6,441 bases of DNA from [Eubacterium] saphenum. GTDB taxonomy: Bacteria > Bacillota > Clostridia > Oscillospirales > Ruminococcaceae. Within the stretch, counting starts at the first letter, position 1; each line of letters opens with the position of its first letter. Below, piece after piece: positions 1 to 5,026 of the stretch. Under the pieces are notes generated by a model. The model searched no databases. It worked only from the letters and a program-made list of their open reading frames with translations, and was not told the DNA's origin. Where the stretch lies: the NCBI GenBank assembly GCA_004555855.1, contig SFJQ01000089.1, positions 1 to 6,441 on the forward strand. Direction: 5' to 3'. The position numbers were made by a program, and so were the translations under genes.

Positions 1-223
1 GCCAGACAACCTTCTTGAACTCGGATCTCGCGTCCTTCAGGTACTTAATCGGGCCTTTCTTCTTCTTTCCCTTCGCCGCTTTCTTGTCCTTGTCTTTTTT
101 GTCAGCCTTCTCGGATTTTGCTCCCTTATCGATCTTCTTGGACTTTTCGTCGTCTTTGTTCAACTTGTCCTTTGCCTCTTCACTCTCGGGAGAGCTCTTT
201 TCAAGCTCCAAATCTTTAGCCAT
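1..223 (-). CDS. secE: SecE, preprotein translocase subunit (3' end beyond window)
   Basis: SecE is the small essential membrane subunit that clamps SecY in the Sec translocon. The first 74 codons are visible. About 57 residues form a hydrophilic extension with 21 Lys and 15 Asp/Glu, and then comes the family signature KYLKDARSEFKKVVW, the amphipathic cytosolic helix that precedes the membrane segment. The window ends exactly where the usual Pro after Trp is expected (next base C), so the transmembrane helix is not seen. The start is ATG at 223, with GGGAGG at 234-239 ten bases upstream. It lies 19 bases after the rpmG stop, so the two are almost certainly co-transcribed from the promoter at 514-542. 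nusG is the usual next gene but lies outside. Identification rests on the signature and the L33 neighbour. The long charged tail is variable across the family and says little about function. Confidence 0.9.
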   Translation of the reverse strand, partial: MAKDLELEKSSPESEEAKDKLNKDDEKSKKIDKGAKSEKADKKDKDKKAAKGKKKKGPIKYLKDARSEFKKVVW

Positions 224-242
224 AATTTGAATTCCTCCCGTG

Positions 243-392
243 TTACTTTGTTTCCTTGTGAAGAGTGTGTTTCTTGCAGAATCTGCAGTACTTGTTCATT
301 TCAAGTCTGTCGGGGTCGTTCTTCTTGTTCTTCATAGAGTTGTAGTTGCGCTGCTTGCACTCCGAACACGCCAATGTAATTTTTACTCTCAC
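243..392 (-). CDS. rpmG: 50S ribosomal protein L33, zinc-binding (C+) form
   Basis: A 49-residue protein of the large ribosomal subunit, a typical length for L33. The sequence opens (M)RVKITLACSECKQRNY and carries two CxxC pairs, C9-x-x-C12 and C36-x-x-C39, which make the zinc ribbon of the zinc-dependent paralogue. It has the family features NKKNDPDRLEMNKYC and a basic C-terminus ending KHTLHKETK. The start is GTG at 392, chosen because AGGAGG at 401-406 sits 8 bases upstream and because the L33 homology begins exactly there. There is no in-frame ATG before it. An out-of-frame ATG at 414 has its own Shine-Dalgarno (see findings). It is the first gene of the unit driven by the promoter at 514-542 and is followed after 19 bases by secE. 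In bacteria that encode both zinc and zinc-free L33 copies, the choice responds to zinc. No Zur site is evident here. Confidence 0.96.
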   Translation of the reverse strand: MRVKITLACSECKQRNYNSMKNKKNDPDRLEMNKYCRFCKKHTLHKETK

Positions 393-400
393 TTTCGGCA

Positions 401-406
401 CCTCCT
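401..406 (-). promoter_or_regulatory. Shine-Dalgarno site for rpmG (fixes GTG start)
   Basis: AGGAGG lies 8 bases before the GTG at 392. It is a full six-base match to the anti-Shine-Dalgarno at ideal spacing, which supports GTG as the rpmG start over the out-of-frame ATG at 414. Confidence 0.85.
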
Positions 407-426
407 GTTTTCATATTGCCTCCCTC

Positions 427-464
427 ATAAACCGCAGCCCTTTGCGGCGGCATTTGGGGTTTAT
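427..464 (-). repeat. Inverted repeats in the rpmG leader RNA
   Basis: Just upstream of the rpmG ribosome-binding site, the transcribed strand reads ATAAACC (458-464) and, 24 bases on, the complementary GGTTTAT (427-433), a 7-bp stem. A shorter hairpin, CCGCA/TGCGG with a 6-base loop, lies at 432-447. It shares two bases with the longer stem, so the two foldings exclude each other. A third stem, GCGTTT/AAACGC with a four-T loop, lies just before them at 466-481. This could be a leader controlling translation or readthrough of the L33-SecE unit. No known ribosomal-protein leader motif was recognised, so a regulatory role is inference. Confidence 0.4.
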
Positions 465-483
465 CGCGTTTAAAAAAACGCAC

Positions 484-510
484 AAAAAAATATACCCCAT
501 TCGAGGTATA
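484..510 (-). terminator. Hairpin plus seven T's at the rpmG start site
   Basis: On the minus strand TATACCTCGAATGGGGTATA (510 to 491) folds into an 8-bp stem (one G-U pair) with a GAAT tetraloop, followed directly by seven T's (490-484). This is the form of a short intrinsic terminator. It lies downstream of the rpmG promoter, with the predicted +1 near 507 inside the left arm. It would stop transcripts arriving from the upstream genes, while RNA starting at the promoter lacks the first bases of the stem. It could instead be an operator palindrome or a 5'-end stabilising hairpin. The stem is short, so strength is uncertain. Confidence 0.5.
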
Positions 511-513
511 TTC

Positions 514-542
514 ATTATAACACATTGTAATATTTTTGTCAA
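514..542 (-). promoter_or_regulatory. Consensus sigma-A promoter for rpmG-secE
   Basis: The minus strand shows TTGACA at 537-542, a spacer of exactly 17 bases (520-536), and TATAAT at 514-519. This is a perfect match to the vegetative consensus in both boxes and spacing. The predicted start of transcription is near 507, giving a leader of about 115 bases before the rpmG GTG. Upstream (about 543-580) the strand is strongly A/T-rich with runs of A, resembling an UP element. A strong constitutive promoter fits a ribosomal-protein unit. Confidence 0.9.
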
Positions 543-581
543 GCACTTTTTGTGTATTTTTTCAAATTTTTTTATCTTTCT

Positions 582-605
582 CCGAAAAAAGCTAGTTTTT
601 CTCGG
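582..605. repeat. Near-perfect palindrome over the NfeD-like gene stop
   Basis: CCGA and A-runs at one side pair with T-runs and TCGG at the other around a central CTAG, giving a 9-bp stem with one G-U pair. It spans the stop codon at 592-594. In the minus direction it is followed by A-rich, not T-rich, sequence, so it is not a classical terminator. It could protect the mRNA 3' end or be incidental. Confidence 0.3.
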
Positions 606-1242
606 TATTTTCGGGAATTTGTTCATCAATTCCGGCGGTTTCCCCGTCAACTTCGGTTTCCTCCTCGCCGTCGTCCTCAAACAAAATATCGCACAAATGC
701 TCCTCGCTCTCAACAAAGCAGCACGCGTCCTGCGCGTAAATCACCACGACCTTCTCGCCCTTCGGGATAAACCGACCGTTCGCCGAAACCGCGCGGAAAA
801 TGTAGTTTCTCGAGCCGTGCCGCACCTCGATTACCCCGAAGCCGTCCGTTTCAATGTCCTCGAGAACCTTTCCCGTAAGCTCGCAAAGTTCCTCGTCGTT
901 TGGCTCGGCGCTCTTGTGGAATTTCAGATAAATCGGCGAAAAAACCGTGCTTATCATGAAGTTGAAGAAAATCCCCGCAACCGGCGCAAATAACAGCGAA
1001 ATCCAGCCCGTCATTCCCGCCAAGTCCATAAACAAACCGCTCAGCGAGCCGGTAAAAACCATAATTACCAGCCGCAGCATATTCTTCGGGAACACCGTCT
1101 GCCAGAGGTTTTTCTCCTTTTTGTTGGTGAAAAGTTCGCTTGTATCGGGGAAAAGCGTTTTCCCGAAAAACACCTTCGCCATAACGTGTGCGAGAAGATA
1201 CACGCCCGACAGTACAATCAGCACGATATAAAACGGTCTCAA
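592..1242 (-). CDS. NfeD-like integral membrane protein
   Basis: A 216-residue protein with three hydrophobic segments (about residues 4-26, 55-76 and 79-105). A soluble domain at about 118-179 looks like the NfeD C-terminal OB fold: LTGKV at 122-126 opens it and GEKVVVIYAQDACCFVES at 162-179 matches the closing strands. An acidic, probably disordered tail follows (184-216). NfeD domains accompany flotillin-like or stomatin-like membrane proteins, but no such partner is in view. The start is TTG at 1242, the first possible codon after an in-frame stop. GAGGTGA at 1247-1253 lies 4 bases upstream, and TTG overlaps the TGA of the CNNM gene (TTGA), which suggests translational coupling. The next in-frame start, GTG at codon 7, lacks a well-spaced site. 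The family call rests on fold-level resemblance and is moderately sure. Confidence 0.6.
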   Translation of the reverse strand: MRPFYIVLIVLSGVYLLAHVMAKVFFGKTLFPDTSELFTNKKEKNLWQTVFPKNMLRLVIMVFTGSLSGLFMDLAGMTGWISLLFAPVAGIFFNFMISTVFSPIYLKFHKSAEPNDEELCELTGKVLEDIETDGFGVIEVRHGSRNYIFRAVSANGRFIPKGEKVVVIYAQDACCFVESEEHLCDILFEDDGEEETEVDGETAGIDEQIPENTEKN

Positions 1243-2504
1243 TCCTTCACCTCATCGGGAATAAGCTCAATTCTCACCTTGTTAACCCGCAGCTCAGCCG
1301 CTTCCAGCACCGTCACTCTGAACCCATCGGAGCTTGTTGTATCACCGTTTTTCGGGATTGTCCCGAACAGCTCCAGCACCCAGCCTGCAACCGTGTGCGC
1401 TTCGCTGTCGATTTGAACCTCGATTTCCCTGTCCGCGAAATATCTGCGAAGACTGCCCAGCGAAACCTCCCCGTAAGCCTCGAAAACGCCGTCCGAAAGC
1501 GAAGTTATCGGGCTTTTCACCTCGTCGCTCTCGTCCCAGATTTCGCCGACAAGTTCCTCGAGCAAATCCTCCATCGTGACAATTCCGAGCGTTCCGCCGT
1601 GCTGGTCGAGGACCACGCACATGTGGCACTTTTTCTTCTGCATCGTCCTGAGAACCTCGGAAATTTTCAGCATGTGCGGGAAATAAACCGTTTCCTGTAC
1701 AACATCGCGAACCATCAGCTTGTCGCGCTTTTCGACGTATTCCTTGAGAAAATCCTTCTGGTTGATTACACCTATTATATTATCAAGCGTTTTTTCGTAA
1801 ACCGGCATTCTCGAATACTGCTCGTTCAGAAACTTTTTGCAGACATCGGTTGCGTTTTCGTTAACCTCGGCGGCAACTATCCGCACGCGCGGTGTGATAA
1901 TCTCGTCAACCGTTGTTTCATCGAACTGCAAAGCCGAGCGCACCAGATTGCTCTCCTGCTGCTCCAGAACGCCCTCGTCCTCGATTTCATCGATGATTGC
2001 GATAAGCTCCTCCTCGGTTACGCTCACGGACTTTTTGCTGCGGAACAGCTTCGCAACGCCCTTTTTCAGCAAAATAAACAGCGCAGAAAACGGCGTGAAA
2101 ATAATCATCAGAAACGAAATAATCGCAGAAACTCCGATGCAGACGCCCTCGGCGTGGTCTTTGGCGATGCTTTTCGGCATAACCTCGCCGAAAATCAGCA
2201 CGACAACCGTTGTCGCAATCGTCGAAACAAGCGAGCCGTACTTCTCGCCGACCAGCGCTATACACACGATTGTCGCGATTGACGAGCAGGCGATGTTTAC
2301 GATATTGTTGCCGATAAGGATTGTCGTAAGCGCCTTGTCGTATTTCCCGAGTATTCGCAGCGCTCTCGCAGCGCCGCGATGACCGTTGTCCGCCATATTT
2401 TTCAGACGTATTCGGTTAACGCTTGAGATTGCCGTTTCCGACGCCGAGAAAAAAGCCGAAAACATTATCATTGCCACTATTACTATTATGTTTCCTGCAC
2501 TCAT
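1239..2504 (-). CDS. CNNM/CorC-family (hemolysin C-like) membrane protein, DUF21-CBS-CorC_HlyC
   Basis: A 421-residue protein with the full family architecture. A DUF21 membrane domain (about 1-150) carries FFSASETAISS at 18-28, GNNIVNI at 65-71 and GEVMPKSIAK at 106-115. These are the conserved polar patches of CNNM transporters, and S20/S22/E23 lie at the expected cation site. A linker helix rich in Glu follows (160-195), then CBS domains at about 203-258 and 268-325 (ending GIVTMEDLLEELVGEIWDE), and a CorC_HlyC domain at about 338-417. Family members are implicated in Mg2+ (and Co2+) transport or efflux gated by nucleotide binding at the CBS pair. The older name hemolysin is historical. 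The length is typical and nothing is missing. The start is ATG at 2504. AAGGAG at 2520-2525 is 15 bases away, somewhat long, and overlaps the stop of the HAD gene. The NfeD-like gene overlaps its 3' end. Confidence 0.92.
   Translation of the reverse strand: MSAGNIIVIVAMIMFSAFFSASETAISSVNRIRLKNMADNGHRGAARALRILGKYDKALTTILIGNNIVNIACSSIATIVCIALVGEKYGSLVSTIATTVVVLIFGEVMPKSIAKDHAEGVCIGVSAIISFLMIIFTPFSALFILLKKGVAKLFRSKKSVSVTEEELIAIIDEIEDEGVLEQQESNLVRSALQFDETTVDEIITPRVRIVAAEVNENATDVCKKFLNEQYSRMPVYEKTLDNIIGVINQKDFLKEYVEKRDKLMVRDVVQETVYFPHMLKISEVLRTMQKKKCHMCVVLDQHGGTLGIVTMEDLLEELVGEIWDESDEVKSPITSLSDGVFEAYGEVSLGSLRRYFADREIEVQIDSEAHTVAGWVLELFGTIPKNGDTTSSDGFRVTVLEAAELRVNKVRIELIPDEVKD
1247..1253 (-). promoter_or_regulatory. 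Shine-Dalgarno supporting the TTG start of the NfeD-like gene
   Basis: GAGGTGA, a seven-base match to the anti-Shine-Dalgarno core, lies inside the last codons of the CNNM gene and 4 bases before the TTG at 1242. It supports re-initiation at the TTGA overlap. Confidence 0.55.
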
Positions 2505-2523
2505 AGGTCAAAAAGCACTCTCC

Positions 2524-3312
2524 TTAAAGCGCGTATTTCTTTATGCAGCGCGTCACTCCGCCGCTGTTGTTGTCGGGCGCGATAAAGCGGCAGAGCTTTT
2601 TCACGTCCTCGTGACCGTTTTCCATACAAAAGCTGAAATCAGCCGCCGCCAGCATATCCACATCGTTGAAGTAATCCCCGAACGCCATCGTTTCCGCTCC
2701 GGTTACGCCAAGCGTTTTCTGAAGCGCCCGCAGAGCCGTGCCCTTGCTCACGCCGCCCGCCATAACGTCCATCCAGATTTCTCCCGAAGCCTGAACGTTC
2801 AGCTCGTCCCCGAAAATCCCTTCGAGAAACGGCTTTCCGTGGTGAAGAGTTCCCTTTTTATCGCACACGGCAATCTTGTAAACCGTGTCATTTACGTCAA
2901 GAAAATCGGTGACGGACGTGTGGAATTTGTAAAATCTGCCGACCTCGTTTGAGAACTCCTCACCCATATCAAGATGATAAACGCCGCTTTGCGCGCAAAC
3001 CACCAGAATAAAATCCCCCGTTTTCGCGCAGACGGAAACCAGCCTTTCGTACACATCGCGCTCCAGGGGGAAAACGTTTGTGAATTTGCCGTTTAAGACG
3101 GTGCAGGCGCCGTTATCGCAGATAAACGAGAGCTTGTCGCGATATTTTTCGGGGAAAATGTGGTCAAGCGCGGTATAAGTCCGTCCGCTCGCCACGGTAA
3201 AAGTTATCTTTTTTTCAATCAGCTCGTCAAGAACGGGAAAAAAATCCTCGGGAAGCCGCTTTTCATCATCTAAAAGCGTCCCGTCCATATCCGAAGCTAT
3301 CAGTTTAATCAT
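2524..3312 (-). CDS. Cof-type HAD-IIB family phosphatase
   Basis: A 262-residue cytosolic hydrolase of the haloacid dehalogenase superfamily, Cof/YbiV branch, with all four motifs intact. Motif I is SDMDGTLL with nucleophile D8 and acid D10. Motif II is the Ser of VASGRT (S42). Motif III is K190 in GGVSKGTAL. Motif IV is FGDYFNDVDM with D213 and D217 for Mg2+. The C2-type (IIB) cap lies between about 85 and 185. Family enzymes dephosphorylate small metabolites such as sugar phosphates, flavin precursors or pyridoxal phosphate. The substrate cannot be read from the sequence. The start is ATG at 3312 with AGGAGA at 3318-3323, 5 bases away. It sits 18 bases after the HMGL-like gene and 19 before the CNNM gene, so it is in the middle of the operon. 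It is the one soluble enzyme here with a clearly intact active site. Confidence 0.93.
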   Translation of the reverse strand: MIKLIASDMDGTLLDDEKRLPEDFFPVLDELIEKKITFTVASGRTYTALDHIFPEKYRDKLSFICDNGACTVLNGKFTNVFPLERDVYERLVSVCAKTGDFILVVCAQSGVYHLDMGEEFSNEVGRFYKFHTSVTDFLDVNDTVYKIAVCDKKGTLHHGKPFLEGIFGDELNVQASGEIWMDVMAGGVSKGTALRALQKTLGVTGAETMAFGDYFNDVDMLAAADFSFCMENGHEDVKKLCRFIAPDNNSGGVTRCIKKYAL

Positions 3313-3330
3313 AAAAATCTCCTGTTTATC

Positions 3331-4296
3331 TCAATTTAAAAGTCCCTTGTGCTTTACCGTGAGAATATCATCGGCAAAAACCCTGGCGCCCGTGCTTTTT
3401 ACAGCCCTGAGCAGCTCATCGGAAATATCCGCGGGCAAATCCTCGTTTTTCATCATCTTTTCAATCGCCGAAACGAAGCTCTGCCGCATAAACTGCGCGT
3501 CCTTCATACGAACCCTCGTTTTCACGCGCTCGCCCGTGTCGCCGTTTGTCAGCATTCTTATATCGTTGTCAAGAATTTCCATAAGCTGCAGAACGCTGTC
3601 CTTGCGGGAATTTTTGAAGATATACTTATTATATATAGAAGCCCGACACATCGCGCCCGCGTTCAGCTCGGACGGAATTGTGTCGTAAACCGACATCAGC
3701 GTAAACACGAAGTCCTCGAACGAAGCAAATCTCCCGTTTGAGCCCATCGAAAGAGTCAGACTGTCCGCGCTTGCAAAAGCGAACCTCACTGCGCTGTCCA
3801 CGGCGGTTTTTTTGCCGTTCATCGGGCAAAAATCCACGGGAACGGTTACGTCGTTTTTCACCCGCATCACATAAGCCGAAGCCTCCGCGGGCGTGAACAT
3901 ATCGTAGCTTCCGCAAAGCCTTACCAGCGCGATTTCCCCGTCAACCTGCGACTGCGCGAACCGAACCGCGCGCCCCGGCAGGCTCTCCATAACAGGCAGC
4001 TCCAGCATAAGCGGGATATTTGTCGAGATTTTCTTCTTTAAATCGGGAAAGGTTATCAGCAGGTAATCGAAGTCAAAAACTTCCGTAAGCCGCATAAACA
4101 TCGGGTCTACAAGGCGGAAAATATATCCCACGCCCCGAGGCAGCTCGCGCATCTTCATAACCGTGCGGAAATCCAGCTCCACATACTTCACGCCCGCCGC
4201 CGCCAGCATTTCGATATAGTTGTAGATATCCTCTCTTTTTGCATTGTCAAAAATAGCGTTTGCACAAAGGCTGTTGTCGGCGATAACCGTTTTCAT
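3331..4296 (-). CDS. Divergent HMGL-like (DRE-TIM) barrel protein, probably catalytically inactive
   Basis: A 321-residue protein. The pattern resembles NifV/isopropylmalate synthase/HMG-CoA lyase barrels. An opening strand (TVIADNSL, 3-10) is followed by a helix and GVKYVELD (35-42). A later strand, VPVDFCPMNGKKTAVDSAVR (152-171), aligns with the family's HxHND strand and its following helix. Then come SADSLTLSMGSNGRFASFEDF (176-196), where the family has the GLGERAGNA loop. The key residues are missing. The family's TLRDG reads SLCAN, so the catalytic Arg and metal Asp are gone, and HxHND reads CPMNG. The family call is from pattern alone; another TIM-barrel family is possible. The ATG at 4296 is preferred because AGGA at 4305-4308 is 8 bases away. 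The TTG two codons upstream (4302) would leave only 2 bases. It sits between the inactive NlpC/P60 gene and the HAD gene. Confidence 0.5.
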   Translation of the reverse strand: MKTVIADNSLCANAIFDNAKREDIYNYIEMLAAAGVKYVELDFRTVMKMRELPRGVGYIFRLVDPMFMRLTEVFDFDYLLITFPDLKKKISTNIPLMLELPVMESLPGRAVRFAQSQVDGEIALVRLCGSYDMFTPAEASAYVMRVKNDVTVPVDFCPMNGKKTAVDSAVRFAFASADSLTLSMGSNGRFASFEDFVFTLMSVYDTIPSELNAGAMCRASIYNKYIFKNSRKDSVLQLMEILDNDIRMLTNGDTGERVKTRVRMKDAQFMRQSFVSAIEKMMKNEDLPADISDELLRAVKSTGARVFADDILTVKHKGLLN

Positions 4297-4304
4297 TTTC
4301 AAAA

Positions 4305-4310
4305 TCCTTT
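4305..4310 (-). promoter_or_regulatory. Shine-Dalgarno that decides the start of the HMGL-like gene
   Basis: AAAGGA lies 8 bases before the ATG at 4296 but only 2 before the TTG at 4302. The spacing therefore favours the ATG and shortens the protein by two residues relative to the longest frame. Confidence 0.7.
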
Positions 4311-4333
4311 CAAAACTCCCGAGAAATCATTTC

Positions 4334-4927
4334 TCAGCTTATGGCAATTCCCCGAACGAAATTTCTTCGGTAATAATCCGTGTTGATACTTACGCACCAG
4401 ACCTTACTTTCGCCGTCGTGCATTATACAGGCAATCATCTCGCCGTTTCCGACGTAAATTCCGCCGAAGCTCACCTCGGACTGACCGTCATCGGAAAAAA
4501 ACACCAAATCCCCTGCCGCAAGATTTTCGTAAGTCTGTCTTGCACCCCACTCGGACTGCGCGAGAGTACCTCTCGGACAAGTGAGGAAGCCGTTTTTCCT
4601 CATAACGTAATAGATAAATCCGGAATTATCGAAACCGTCGGGCGTTGTTCCGTTTTCAGCATAGGGCGTATTTATCAGCGAAAACGCCATCGCAACAATA
4701 TTTTTCGCCGCCTCGCTGCTTTGACCGTCACCGGGACGATGATTTGAATTGCTCTCGGAGGGCTTATGGGAATTATCGCTGTCATAAGGCGCGCTTACGC
4801 TGTCCGACGTGTTATAAAAATCGGAAGGCGAGCCGCTGTCGGACGGCTGGCTGATAATTATCACAAGCGTGATAACTCCAAGCGCCGCCAGCATCACGGC
4901 AATAATAATTAAAATATTACTCTTCAT
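4334..4927 (-). CDS. Membrane-anchored NlpC/P60-fold protein lacking the catalytic triad
   Basis: A 197-residue protein with an uncleaved-type N-terminal anchor (TM about 4-26, no lipobox Cys). A Ser/Asp/Pro/Asn-rich linker (27-72) leads into an NlpC/P60 domain (about 73-197), so the domain is expected outside the cell. Landmarks are the helix with TPYAENGTTPDGFDNSGFIYYV (87-108), LAAGDLVFF (136-144) and FGGIYVGNGEMIA (154-166). Active members, which cut peptidoglycan stem peptides, have DCSGF, HVGIYIG and FIHA. Here these read DNSGF (N101), FGGIYVG (F154) and MIAC (A166), so nucleophile, base and third residue are all replaced. It may bind rather than cleave wall peptides, or have another role. 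The start is ATG at 4927 with GGGAGA at 4932-4937, 4 bases away. It follows the FapA-like gene after 99 bases and precedes the HMGL-like gene by 37. Confidence 0.8.
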   Translation of the reverse strand: MKSNILIIIAVMLAALGVITLVIIISQPSDSGSPSDFYNTSDSVSAPYDSDNSHKPSESNSNHRPGDGQSSEAAKNIVAMAFSLINTPYAENGTTPDGFDNSGFIYYVMRKNGFLTCPRGTLAQSEWGARQTYENLAAGDLVFFSDDGQSEVSFGGIYVGNGEMIACIMHDGESKVWCVSINTDYYRRNFVRGIAIS

Positions 4928-5026
4928 TTGTTCTCCCGGCTGAAATGCTTAAAAAGTTTTCTCGATTTCAAGCTTAGTATTATCGTATGAAACACAACCG
5001 ATAAAATATTTCGATTAAAGAAAATT

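Noticed and set aside
346..993. Plus-strand open frame of about 215 codons across the rpmG promoter region
   Set aside because: It runs antisense through rpmG, the consensus promoter and the NfeD-like gene, has no Shine-Dalgarno at its start and no domain character.
1188..2282. Long plus-strand open frame of about 364 codons
   Set aside because: It lies antisense to the CNNM gene, which has full domain support. The translation is Arg/His/Asn-rich without recognisable domains, as expected of a shadow frame.
4321..4335. 15-base palindrome (7-base arms, 1-base centre) at the stop of the NlpC/P60-fold gene
   Set aside because: As RNA it can form only about 5 A/U-rich pairs with a loop of 5 and has no following T run, so it is probably incidental.
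4928..5026. Promoter or terminator in the gap before the NlpC/P60-fold gene
   Set aside because: A GATAAT at 4979-4984 (minus strand) has no acceptable -35 box at 16-18 bases. The A/T-rich inverted stretch after the FapA-like stop has no T run. Neither meets the standard, although the 99-base gap leaves a weak promoter possible.
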